Shown here: one piece after another, positions 7,833 through 15,321 of the stretch
How positions within the stretch are numbered: the first letter of the stretch is position 1
Layout of the letters: every line of letters starts with the position of its first letter
Assembly: GCF_000371925.1 (NCBI RefSeq)
Contig: NZ_AQVE01000018.1
Location: 1 to 64,000, forward strand
DNA: 64,000 nt
DNA from: Thiolinea disciformis DSM 14473
Lineage (GTDB): Bacteria > Pseudomonadota > Gammaproteobacteria > Thiotrichales > Thiotrichaceae
Direction of reading: 5' to 3'
Notes under the pieces: model-generated
Databases searched by the model: none
Told to the model about the DNA's origin: nothing
What the model saw: the letters and a program-made list of their open reading frames with translations, nothing else
Translations under genes and position numbers: made by a program

Positions 7833-8885
7833 TTAAGGATCCAATCGTTTTTCTAAAACCCGCATGGGTGTATTTAACATGGCGTCCGTCAATTTCCCCT
7901 CACGTAGCCATGCCCCTTTTTGCTTGCCCAAAATAGCATCCTGATCGGCTGCTGATTGTTGTAATAACCATGCGACCCGATTCTGATCAGTTTGTTTATC
8001 ATCAGGGCTTAATTCATCCTCAAACACGGCTTGGATATAGCTCGTCGTATTCGGATGCGCCGGATAAAGCCTGCGAATCACCGCAGCCGGATAAACCCCA
8101 CGCCCCAAACCGTACAAATTCGCACCCGCATGCACATCGCAAATATCAGTGCGCTTGTGATTCGCCCCTAAGCGGAAACGATAGCCCACCAGCCCACTAC
8201 CTTCGCCCATGCTTTCCATGGCATCGATGTACGCAAGGGTTTGCGCGCGGGCCATTTCCGTACGAAACACCCGCTGGGCGTTATCCAGCAGATTTCCTTC
8301 ACGATTTAATAAGATGCTGCTGGTGAGTGTGCTAAGTTTTTCCACCGATGCAGCATGTGGCAAACCGCCTTGCACCGGCAAACCTGCCGCCGCAAATTCA
8401 CGCGCCGCCGTCAGTGCATTATCACCCTGCACCAGTGCCAAACTAATTTCATCGCGCAAAATGCGAGTTGCATCCAAATCCAAGCGCCACAGCCGATCCG
8501 ACAATTGCAACCCATCCGCTTGCTTCAAATGCCACACCGCTCGCACCGCTTGCGTACCATCTGCAATCAAAGGCAACTGTGCATGTTGTAAAACACCCGC
8601 CCCAATTCCCGCCGCTTGAGTAATGCCTTGCGTGATAATTTGACGCTGGTCTGTACCAACCGAACTCATCACCTCTTTAATCAGCCCCAAGATCGAATCT
8701 AAGTGCTGCACCCGCAACTGCTGATCACTCGCCATCGCCACGTAACGCTTAACCAGCCGATCACGCGCCGACTGATAAAGCAGATTTAATTCCCAAAGCT
8801 GATCCAAATTTAATTGTTTCATGGCTTTTAGCGCTTCAGCCGTACCGCGCCGAATCGCTGCACCGCGCTGATAAGTCTCAGCCAT
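7833..8885 (-). CDS. MuF-like minor head protein
   Basis: This 350-residue protein matches the Mu gpF / SPP1 gp7 head morphogenesis family. The N-terminal two thirds are helical. The diagnostic C-terminal part has FRTEMARAQTLAYIDAM near residue 207, then FRLGANHKRTDICDVHAG, GRGVYP and YPAHPNTTSYI between about 235 and 285. Members enter the procapsid with the portal and aid DNA ejection. No toxin domain is appended, unlike many Gram-positive MuF proteins. It overlaps the portal gene by 8 bases. Confidence 0.8.
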   Translation of the reverse strand: MAETYQRGAAIRRGTAEALKAMKQLNLDQLWELNLLYQSARDRLVKRYVAMASDQQLRVQHLDSILGLIKEVMSSVGTDQRQIITQGITQAAGIGAGVLQHAQLPLIADGTQAVRAVWHLKQADGLQLSDRLWRLDLDATRILRDEISLALVQGDNALTAAREFAAAGLPVQGGLPHAASVEKLSTLTSSILLNREGNLLDNAQRVFRTEMARAQTLAYIDAMESMGEGSGLVGYRFRLGANHKRTDICDVHAGANLYGLGRGVYPAAVIRRLYPAHPNTTSYIQAVFEDELSPDDKQTDQNRVAWLLQQSAADQDAILGKQKGAWLREGKLTDAMLNTPMRVLEKRLDP

Positions 8886-10266
8886 TCTTTATACTCGTGG
8901 CCGATTCCTTACCCGCTGCATTGTCGGGTGTGATAGTGATTTTCTGCGCATGGCGTTGAGCCGCTGAACCATCCAATTCATCATCCACCGTTGGAATATC
9001 AGGGTTTGGATAAGGATTTAAGCTAGCGCGTTCATCTTCCAAACGCTCTAATTCAGCCGTGGGATCAAGCCCCGCAATACTCCATGCGGTATGTTGCGAT
9101 GCACCCAATGCACGCACTTTTAAGGCTCGGTCTGTGCGCTGCGTTAGGGTTTCGGTGAGTCGTTCCGCAAACTGGATCGTAAATTCTAGCGAGTCGGGAT
9201 TCAGCCCATTTAGCAATAATTCCAGCTTAAACCCGTGCAGATAACTATCCGCTAACAAATCCTGCAAGGCGTCCAAATCGTCATAAAACTCGCGTTTCAT
9301 ATCTTCTAATACATCGCGATTTAACCCTGACACATAGCCCAGCAAGGCTTTTGGCATGGGCGTGCCCGCAAAAAACGCATCCAACAATAAGGATACATCC
9401 GCAATTTGATCCAGATTCGCATCGCCTTGCAGAGCAGTCACGGCACCATCAACGTTTGAGTAGTAATTAGTAGTTATGCTTTTCTCTTCGGCTTCGACGC
9501 GTTTTTTATACTCAGTGAGCTGTGCATCGCTTGCACCTTTTAAAACGTGTGCTGTGCGTAAGGCTGCACGGTGACGCCGCCGCACCACCATATCATCCGT
9601 GGTCATATTAATTTGCCGCCAGCGCTTGCGATTCGCATCTAATAACGGACGACCTAGGCTGCCAAAATCATCGTAATTGTCAGGATCAAGACGTGCCACA
9701 TCCATTTGCCAGCGTGCAAAAAACGCCAAATCCTTACCATCTAAGAAGCTATATTGCGCATAAGCTTTCGCCGGATCGACGAATTGACCGTTGACTGCAA
9801 CGAGGGGACGAATCGTTTCTGCTGGCATGCGCACACTGCGCATAACCTGAGTCGCGGTAGTATTCAGCACCCATTGCAGCACCAAATTCCCCTCTACGAT
9901 CAATCCGCGTGCATCGCTAATTAATTTCTGGCGTTTATCCAACTCAGTGCGCGCAACATAAGCACGCCACAGCGTATTTAAGCGTTTGTCATTAGTAGGA
10001 TTATCGAGTTGTAGCCCGCCTTTGGTGAGGCTTTTGGCGATACGGTTATGCAGCATTTTGACCTGACCATCGAGCCGGTCCATGCGTCTAACTTCAAGGA
10101 TGGTGTTGTAAAGGTCATAAGGTGGCAACATGGATTCATACAGCACGCGCAACTGGGAGTCAGTCGTGCCACGTCTACCCCACTCATACACTGGCGCGTT
10201 GCTTGGGTTCAGATGCTCATCCGCAGAGAGTCCTAATTTTGTTTTTATTATCTCAAGCCAGCCCAT
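8878..10266 (-). CDS. Phage portal protein
   Basis: This protein of about 462 residues has the size, helical content and location (between large terminase and MuF gene) of a portal, the dodecameric ring at the capsid vertex through which DNA is packaged. Visible portal-like elements include the N-terminal region with LPPYDLYNTILEVRRMD and LIVEGNLVLQWV, the central helix-rich VLKGASDAQLTEYKKRVEAEE, and the acidic DEDL-like C-terminus. I take the third codon (ATG at 10266) as start because AGGGG lies six bases upstream. The ATG at 10272 directly abuts that site. Confidence 0.75.
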   Translation of the reverse strand: MGWLEIIKTKLGLSADEHLNPSNAPVYEWGRRGTTDSQLRVLYESMLPPYDLYNTILEVRRMDRLDGQVKMLHNRIAKSLTKGGLQLDNPTNDKRLNTLWRAYVARTELDKRQKLISDARGLIVEGNLVLQWVLNTTATQVMRSVRMPAETIRPLVAVNGQFVDPAKAYAQYSFLDGKDLAFFARWQMDVARLDPDNYDDFGSLGRPLLDANRKRWRQINMTTDDMVVRRRHRAALRTAHVLKGASDAQLTEYKKRVEAEEKSITTNYYSNVDGAVTALQGDANLDQIADVSLLLDAFFAGTPMPKALLGYVSGLNRDVLEDMKREFYDDLDALQDLLADSYLHGFKLELLLNGLNPDSLEFTIQFAERLTETLTQRTDRALKVRALGASQHTAWSIAGLDPTAELERLEDERASLNPYPNPDIPTVDDELDGSAAQRHAQKITITPDNAAGKESATSIKNG

Positions 10267-10272
10267 AACCAT

Positions 10273-10340
10273 CCCCTAAAGTTTCGGGGAATTATACTAT
10301 ATATAGACAATTGTTACTAAAAAACAACTATATATAGTGC
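10273..10340 (-). promoter_or_regulatory. Portal-operon promoter with twin palindromes
   Basis: Reading on the minus strand, TTGTTT (10327-10322) and TATATA (10305-10300) are spaced 16 bp, and a further TATAAT lies at 10296-10291. Two copies of an ACTATATATAG palindrome (10296-10307, 11 of 12 positions, and 10327-10338, perfect) are 31 bp apart, close to three helical turns, and overlap the promoter. This looks like an operator pair. The RNA leader also contains UCCCC/GGGGA, which could sequester the portal ribosome site. Confidence 0.45.
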
Positions 10341-10360
10341 TATCACGGCAGTTTTTTATG

Positions 10361-10435
10361 TATAATTAAGCCTCCTCTATTTGTTGTCCAAGCTTGTCCA
10401 TTCTTAGAAGCCAGCCCCCAAGCTGGCTTTTTTTT
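10361..10435 (+). ncRNA. Candidate short RNA with its own terminator
   Basis: On the plus strand, opposite to all phage genes, a perfect TATAAT (10361-10366) lies about 43 bases before an intrinsic terminator (AGCCAGC / GCTGGCT at 10409-10428, followed by eight T). A transcript of about 60 nt starting near 10373 is possible. The -35 region is weak and there is no open reading frame. The candidate rests on the promoter-terminator pair only. Confidence 0.3.
10409..10435 (+). terminator. Intrinsic terminator, plus strand
   Basis: A 7-bp GC-rich stem with a 6-base loop is followed by an uninterrupted run of T on the plus strand. No annotated plus-strand gene precedes it, which is why a small RNA is proposed upstream. 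Confidence 0.7.
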
Positions 10436-10464
10436 ATGCCCGTTCTGGTAAAAGTGCCACCAAT

Positions 10465-10500
10465 AAAAAAGCCTGATAGATTGAAGGCCATCAGGCTTTT
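10465..10500 (-). terminator. Terminator after the large terminase gene
   Basis: GCCTGAT (10471-10477) pairs with ATCAGGC (10490-10496). On the minus strand the stem is followed by six T, and on the plus strand by four. It lies about 105 bases after the terminase stop, so terminase and portal operons appear to be separate transcription units. Confidence 0.7.
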
Positions 10501-10603
10501 AGCGGTTTTTTCATGCGGTTAGATGCTGTGCAGTTTGGCGACGGTGCAGCAAAAAACCGTTCTCTTTAACAGGTCTAATTATAGTTGCTTATGATACCGT
10601 ATT

Positions 10604-12283
10604 CTACTCCAACAACTTGTCCTGCGGCGTTTTTCCCAACAAAATCTGCGTCGGAATATCAAATGAACCTGATTTCAACGCCCAATGCGCGGCCATGAGC
10701 GCATCAAAGCCATCATCGCCCACCGACTTTTTTACCATCTTATAACTGGCATAAGTTTTGGTATTGCTCACTGTTTCAATGTTGGGCAACTGCCAATACA
10801 ACACCTGCATGGCTTCCACATCCTCAAAACCAGCCTCACCTTGCTGAATACCTTCCACGGAAGGCAGTGCCATGCGCCCACCCGAAAACGATGCAGCCAA
10901 TGACATAGCCATCGAATGCTTCATCATCCCTTCAAACCGCAACGGTACGAACGGCCATTCACTCCAATTACTCGCAACACTAGAACCATCACCCACCGTG
11001 CGCCGATCAATCGTTGTCAAGCCGCGTTTAAACAATTCATCACACAAGGCTTCCAGCATACCAATGCCATACGCATCACCAATCGCCGCATCAGGTTTGA
11101 AATATGCCCAAAACCCAATCAAATCGCGCTTAACCTGATCCTCATCAACTCCCAACGGCCAGCGATGCGCAAAAATCGGCACAGTAAAACCCGCCAAATC
11201 TTCCGTGACTACTAAAAAGGAGCGTGAGGATAAGAGGTTTTCACCGTGGCCGGTGTGGTCATAGCCAAACGAGACCCTACCCCGTTTTTTATACGTTTTC
11301 CCCGGTATAGGTTGTGCCTGCTCCAACCGCGCATACACGCCCAACTGCACCGCACGCTGAATCCATTGCGTCCAAATCGTATTTTTAGACACCGTGTTCA
11401 CGCAAAGGAGCTGGCGCGTAAAGTCATCCGGTGGCAGTTGCTCACGAAACTGTAACAATAACGACTCTTGCAACAAGCCTAGCTTTATCCCAGTAACTAA
11501 ATTACCAATCGGCACGGGATAGCGATAACTCGCCACATCCACCAGCGACGCATCCAAAAAACCTTCATCTATAAAACGCTGAATTTCGCGCCGTGCCGCA
11601 TCACCATGATAAGCGCCAATCATGTAATACTTACCTGACTCAATCAGCTCAATCAGCGTATCTGCACCTTTCAATACCCCCGTAATGCGTATTTGCGGCT
11701 TATTATTGGAGTTAGATGATGCACCCAAACGCCGTGTCGCACCCATCATCAAAAGGAATCGGCTAAACAAACGATCATGCGGCATATCGTCCACTTCTTC
11801 CAAGCTCGCCGCCGTCAAATCCCCACCATCTACATTCGCCATAATGCCGTAGGCTTGCGCTTTCGATTTATTGGCAAACCGATAATAAGTATCAGCCATC
11901 TGTTTTCTCCCCGCTCTAACGTCAATATAAGCGCTCAGCACCTCGGACCGACGAATCGCCTCTAAATGATAATTAAGATTCACCACACTTTGCGCTTCAC
12001 GCGGTGCGACAACGCCCAGCTCTTGGTCTGCATGTGTAGCCAAATATTTGAGCATATACAGCTCTTTTACGGCAGTCTTGCCCATCCGCCGCGAACTAAA
12101 GTCCACGGTTTGCGCATGTTCATCCATTTCCGTGCACTTCAACACCTGAATGGGATCCAATGTGACTTTATGAATGTGCTTATGCCACTGGTAGTGGTCG
12201 CCCGCAAAGCGCTGAATTTCCCGCTCTGCCTCCGACCACATTTCAATGCGCTGCGTACCGCTAATCCGTTTCGGGTTCGACAT
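10604..12283 (-). CDS. Phage terminase large subunit
   Basis: This is the 559-residue ATP-driven DNA packaging motor and nuclease. The N-terminal ATPase shows an Arg-rich Walker A (SSRRMGKT, residues 63-70) and a Walker B with catalytic Glu (SLEEVDDM, about 160-167). The C-terminal RNase-H-like nuclease shows the expected acidic residues in FGYDHTG (Asp342), AIGDAYG (Asp403) and DGFDALM (Asp524-527). Length is typical of the family. It overlaps the upstream zinc-cluster gene by 23 bases, as terS-terL pairs often do, and is followed by a terminator. Confidence 0.9.
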   Translation of the reverse strand: MSNPKRISGTQRIEMWSEAEREIQRFAGDHYQWHKHIHKVTLDPIQVLKCTEMDEHAQTVDFSSRRMGKTAVKELYMLKYLATHADQELGVVAPREAQSVVNLNYHLEAIRRSEVLSAYIDVRAGRKQMADTYYRFANKSKAQAYGIMANVDGGDLTAASLEEVDDMPHDRLFSRFLLMMGATRRLGASSNSNNKPQIRITGVLKGADTLIELIESGKYYMIGAYHGDAARREIQRFIDEGFLDASLVDVASYRYPVPIGNLVTGIKLGLLQESLLLQFREQLPPDDFTRQLLCVNTVSKNTIWTQWIQRAVQLGVYARLEQAQPIPGKTYKKRGRVSFGYDHTGHGENLLSSRSFLVVTEDLAGFTVPIFAHRWPLGVDEDQVKRDLIGFWAYFKPDAAIGDAYGIGMLEALCDELFKRGLTTIDRRTVGDGSSVASNWSEWPFVPLRFEGMMKHSMAMSLAASFSGGRMALPSVEGIQQGEAGFEDVEAMQVLYWQLPNIETVSNTKTYASYKMVKKSVGDDGFDALMAAHWALKSGSFDIPTQILLGKTPQDKLLE

Positions 12284-13205
12284 CTATCACCCTCCCTGCG
12301 GGTATCAACTTGGAGCCGCGATTCATCACCGCTAATAATTTATCCATATTCGCCTGCTGTTGGGCCATGGCATCAGCGACACTTTGCCGATCAGCCTCTT
12401 TATCATCCAAATACCCATCAAATCGTTTTTGTTCTTCCGCCGCCGCTGGTGTTAGATTCAAATCGGCCAGCGTCATCCCGTTTTTGCTCATAAGATCAAT
12501 CAAAGGCTTCAACAATGGATTGGCAGATACTTCCATAATGGTCTGCTGATTGCCAAATTCATCGCGATACGTGGCTAAATCAATCCCGCCTTTATCACCA
12601 CGAACAAACATAGGACGCTCTAGCTCAACGCCACGCGCTGCAATCGCACGGATCATATCGCCCGTAATCGCCAGCAAACCCGCTTGCGTGCTAGCCATCA
12701 AGCGACCCAATAAGCGACCGTCCCCTTGTTCCTGAGCCAAGGCAAACTGCACAAATAGCTCGGTACGTTTGGCACAATGCCGCATCTCAGTGCCACAACC
12801 ATCCAACAAATACTCACAACCATCACAAACCGGATACTTCCCTGGTCGTGCCGGAAAAAACTTGGCCACCTCCGCCGTCGCGCCATGCGTAATCGCATTA
12901 AAACGGCTGACAGCAAAACTGGAGGGGTCGCGATTCTTAGTGGCATCAGCAATGGCTTTTAAACCTTCAGCCGTCGTAGGCCCTGGGCGACCATGATCAT
13001 AAACCGCTTTCCACTGCCCAAGCTGCCAATTTGCCTGCCCAGCATCCAGCCCGCACGCTGGACACACCGCACTGTGCACATACGGATACCATTCGCGCTC
13101 AGGAAAATTGGCTGTTTGATATTGCGTGGCAGTGAAACGCTTGCCGCATCCACCTTTGGTCGTGCCACATTTAAAAGCTAGTTCCGTATTTTTATTGTTA
13201 TTCAT
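12261..13205 (-). CDS. Zinc-cluster protein in small-terminase position
   Basis: This 314-residue protein is encoded immediately upstream of and overlapping the large terminase gene, so it is the likely DNA-recognition partner. It carries two cysteine clusters: Cys13, Cys20, Cys48 and Cys51 (a zinc ribbon), and Cys127, Cys130, Cys137 and Cys144. Between them is SRFNAITHGAT, a phrase common in phage and terminase-associated proteins. The C-terminal 80 residues are acidic and helical. At 314 residues it is longer than most small terminases (about 150-200), so it may be a small terminase with an added zinc domain or another packaging factor. Confidence 0.6.
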   Translation of the reverse strand: MNNNKNTELAFKCGTTKGGCGKRFTATQYQTANFPEREWYPYVHSAVCPACGLDAGQANWQLGQWKAVYDHGRPGPTTAEGLKAIADATKNRDPSSFAVSRFNAITHGATAEVAKFFPARPGKYPVCDGCEYLLDGCGTEMRHCAKRTELFVQFALAQEQGDGRLLGRLMASTQAGLLAITGDMIRAIAARGVELERPMFVRGDKGGIDLATYRDEFGNQQTIMEVSANPLLKPLIDLMSKNGMTLADLNLTPAAAEEQKRFDGYLDDKEADRQSVADAMAQQQANMDKLLAVMNRGSKLIPAGRVIDVEPETD

Positions 13206-13609
13206 TTGCCGTCACCGCGTTTTTTTCAAAAACCCTAAATTAGTGTAGATAACTAAGTACCCACCTTACCGCTCAGCCACTTCCAACCTATTGCCAAGCC
13301 CCCACCCTACTCAATAAGCGCACCAATAGTCTTATTTCCGCCTTTCTATTTCGCTTTACCGTAAATAAGCAGCTTTAAAACCCTTGCTAATCGCCATTTA
13401 AACCCGCTTCTATTTCGCTTTTTAACATTATACGAATAAGACAAATAAGCAAACTAGAATTGTTACAATTAGGATTGCTGATTTTTTAAGCAGTTACAAG
13501 CCTTTACGTAGCTGCCCTAAAACATACATCTTTGCTTGCTCTTATAAAAGCCCATGAGCAGCATAATAAGAGTTATGTATCTCATAAACAGGAACGTGCG
13601 CGCTAAAGT
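13206..13609. other. Gene-free gap with short repeats
   Basis: No coding region is supported here. It holds a 14-bp direct repeat (TTCTATTTCGCTTT at 13344-13357 and 13408-13421), several AAATAAG/CTTATTT copies in both orientations, and an AAGCAGTTACA motif near 13490 that recurs in the repeat region on the other side of the integrase gene. It probably contains the promoter for the terminase operon and the 3' end of nothing visible on the plus strand. Confidence 0.5.
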
Positions 13610-14617
13610 TTATTTAATTTTATGTGCTGCCCTTTTCATCTTATCCGCAATCGGTTTCATCGGTGTATCCATGATATTCAAACTGGTTGAGTCACTAGCC
13701 TCAATTAACCGATCCATGGCTAAATGCAAATAAATCTCAGTTGTTCTAATATCGGCGTGCCCTAATATCATTTGGATTTCCTTTAAGTTACGACCTCGAT
13801 TTAACAAATCCGTACCTAACCAATGCCGCAACGCATGGGGTCTTAATTGATCAGGTGTAATCCCTAAAGCACCACCCCGCTTTTTAATCATGCGCAACAC
13901 ACTACGACGTGTTAAACGCAATGCCTCCCCAAAATGCTCATGCTTCTCGACATAAGTATTAGTGGTATTAATAAAAAGAACCTTATCACCATTCGGCAAA
14001 CGCCTATCCACTTCATCCAAATAGCTTTGGCCAAGATAAGCATGCAGATACAACACAGCCACATCCGGCACAGGCACAATGCGCTGCTTCTTGCCCTTTT
14101 CCGTCACGCGAATCGTGACGCGGTTCACATCCCTAAACCGCTCATAACCCAGCAAACTCGATTGATTCAGCGACAACAGCCCACTAATCCGCATCCCAGT
14201 GCCTGCCAATAAGGCAATCATCGCCGCATCACGCACATTAATAAACGAATCTAACTTAATCGACGTTAAAAGCTTTTCGAGGCTATTAGTGGTAATGGGG
14301 ACAGGCAATGACTTTCCCGCCTTCGGATAGCTCAAATGCTGGGCTGGATTAGTGCCCAAATGCTCATGCTTGTGTGCCCAGGTATAAAACGCGCGTACCG
14401 CTGCCACCAGCGGCCGCCGACTGACGACTGACAATCCGGCATTGTGTGCATTAATGCCGGTGAATGCCTCCAAGTCATAACGGTTCGCCGCTAACAACAC
14501 CTTATTTTTCTCACTTAAGAAACTGGCAAGCTCTCGCAAGGAGGATTCATAAGACTGGATCGTGTTTGGCTGCCTCCCCTTTGAATGCTCAAACCACGTT
14601 AAAAACTCATCAATCAT
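13610..14617 (-). CDS. Tyrosine recombinase / integrase
   Basis: This 335-residue enzyme catalyses site-specific strand exchange for integration and excision. An N-terminal SAM-like core-binding domain (about residues 1-95) is followed by a catalytic domain with Arg143 (GTGMRISGLL), a Lys near 174 (EKGKKQRI), His261 and Arg264 (HALRH), His287 (GHADIRTTEIY) and the nucleophile Tyr296. All active-site residues are present, so it should be functional. There is no N-terminal arm-binding domain of the lambda type, so it resembles XerC/D or simple integrases. It points away from the tRNA-Arg gene 700 bp upstream, the likely attachment target. Confidence 0.9.
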   Translation of the reverse strand: MIDEFLTWFEHSKGRQPNTIQSYESSLRELASFLSEKNKVLLAANRYDLEAFTGINAHNAGLSVVSRRPLVAAVRAFYTWAHKHEHLGTNPAQHLSYPKAGKSLPVPITTNSLEKLLTSIKLDSFINVRDAAMIALLAGTGMRISGLLSLNQSSLLGYERFRDVNRVTIRVTEKGKKQRIVPVPDVAVLYLHAYLGQSYLDEVDRRLPNGDKVLFINTTNTYVEKHEHFGEALRLTRRSVLRMIKKRGGALGITPDQLRPHALRHWLGTDLLNRGRNLKEIQMILGHADIRTTEIYLHLAMDRLIEASDSTSLNIMDTPMKPIADKMKRAAHKIK

Positions 14618-14665
14618 GACTAACCTTTTTTTAATTTTTCACCAGTCTAATGCAAAAAACCGGCT

Positions 14666-14681
14666 CCGTACTTATGGCATA
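14666..14681. repeat. Inverted repeat C, left arm
   Basis: This 16-bp sequence (CCGTACTTATGGCATA) matches the reverse complement of 15148-15163 at 14 of 16 positions. It is the outermost arm of the nested inverted-repeat region. Confidence 0.6.
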
Positions 14682-14780
14682 GGGGCAGAAATAGCAAAAA
14701 AGTCTGGAAAACCCCAAAAATAGCAGGTAACTCTATGATTTTAAAGACAATCATCTCCCAGACTTTTTAAAACACGTTTT

Positions 14781-14816
14781 CCTGTTTTCCTGTAGCAGCT
14801 TTGTAAGCAATTGATT
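14781..14816. repeat. Inverted repeat A, left arm
   Basis: This 36-bp sequence contains TTTTCCTGTA, GCTTTGTAAG and TTGATT. The reverse complement of 15094-15131 has the same three blocks in the same order, with differing triplets between them and a 2-base length difference. Confidence 0.75.
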
Positions 14817-14837
14817 TTAAATAATAAAAAAATCACG

Positions 14838-14868
14838 CTTTCCCAGACTTTTTCTAAAAACCTACAGG
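14838..14868. repeat. Inverted repeat B, left arm
   Basis: This 31-bp sequence is a nearly perfect inverted copy of 15051-15080. The only difference is one extra G in the GGG run of the left arm. It ends in the palindrome CCTACAGG / CCTGTAGG. Confidence 0.85.
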
Positions 14869-15010
14869 AATTTTTTTTGATCAAAAAACAACCAATCAAA
14901 AAAACCTGTAAGTGATTTTTAGCCCTTTTTCACTTATTTTTATTTTATTTATTAAATACTTACTAATAAAAAAGTATAAAAATAGACGTATATAAGCAAA
15001 TAATTAAATA

Positions 15011-15073
15011 TGGGAGTTTTTAGAAAAAACATGGGAGATTTTAAAGAAAACCTGTAGGTTTTTAGAAAAAGTC
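15011..15073. repeat. Three 21-bp direct repeats (iterons)
   Basis: Units begin at 15011, 15032 and 15053, with exact 21-bp spacing and the pattern TGGGAGTTTTTAGAAAAA. The third is more diverged at its start (TGTAGG) and overlaps repeat arm B'. A degenerate fourth (TGGAAAGGG) follows at 15074. The two-helical-turn period is typical of protein-binding iterons. Confidence 0.65.
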
Positions 15074-15080
15074 TGGAAAG
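15051..15080. repeat. Inverted repeat B', right arm
   Basis: This 30-bp partner of 14838-14868 begins with CCTGTAGG and contains AGAAAAAGTCTGG. It overlaps the last iteron. Confidence 0.85.
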
Positions 15081-15093
15081 GGTTTGCTTAACG

Positions 15094-15131
15094 AATCAAT
15101 AACTTACAAAGCAGTTACAGGAAAATACAGG
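15094..15131. repeat. Inverted repeat A', right arm
   Basis: This 38-bp partner of 14781-14816 contains CTTACAAAGC and TACAGGAAAA. Part of it, AGCAGTTACA, also occurs near 13490. Confidence 0.75.
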
Positions 15132-15147
15132 CTTTTCCAACTCCATG

Positions 15148-15163
15148 TATGGCATAAGTATGG
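15148..15163. repeat. Inverted repeat C', right arm
   Basis: This 16-bp partner of 14666-14681 reads TATGGCATAAGTATGG and matches in reverse complement at 14 of 16 positions. Confidence 0.6.
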
Positions 15164-15250
15164 AAAAAAGGATGCTATTTGCAGCCCAAAAACGCTAGGC
15201 AAGGCTAAAAATGGGTGGATTTCTGGGGATGTTGGGTGGAATGAGGGCAA

Positions 15251-15286
15251 CTGACACACATCAGCACAGTATTGACACAGTGCTGA
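15251..15286. promoter_or_regulatory. Inverted repeat with TGACACA boxes
   Basis: TCAGCAC (15261-15267) pairs with GTGCTGA (15280-15286). TGACACA occurs at 15252 and 15273, again 21 bp apart. It lies about 36 bases from the 3' end of tRNA-Arg, so it may be an integrase or accessory-factor site. No promoter or terminator is convincing here. Confidence 0.35.
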
Positions 15287-15321
15287 CATACGTAGATTAG
15301 GTAAGTGATTGATTTAGATAG

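Larger units (their letters stand above)
14618..15321. other. AT-rich inverted-repeat region next to integrase
   Basis: No coding region is supported here. The stretch is strongly AT-rich and organised as nested inverted repeats (A/A', B/B', C/C', listed separately), plus a set of 21-bp direct repeats and many CCTGTA or CTGG(G)A cores. It lies between the integrase start and the 3' end of tRNA-Arg, so an attachment or excision region, a replication origin, or a non-autonomous mobile element are the leading options. Confidence 0.6.

Noticed and set aside
7833-8885. MuF polymorphic toxin
   Set aside because: The protein ends shortly after the MuF motif with a helical tail of about 65 residues and no recognisable toxin domain.
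15104-15289. 61-codon minus-strand frame near tRNA-Arg
   Set aside because: It crosses repeat arms A' and C', has no ribosome site and shows no protein-like composition.
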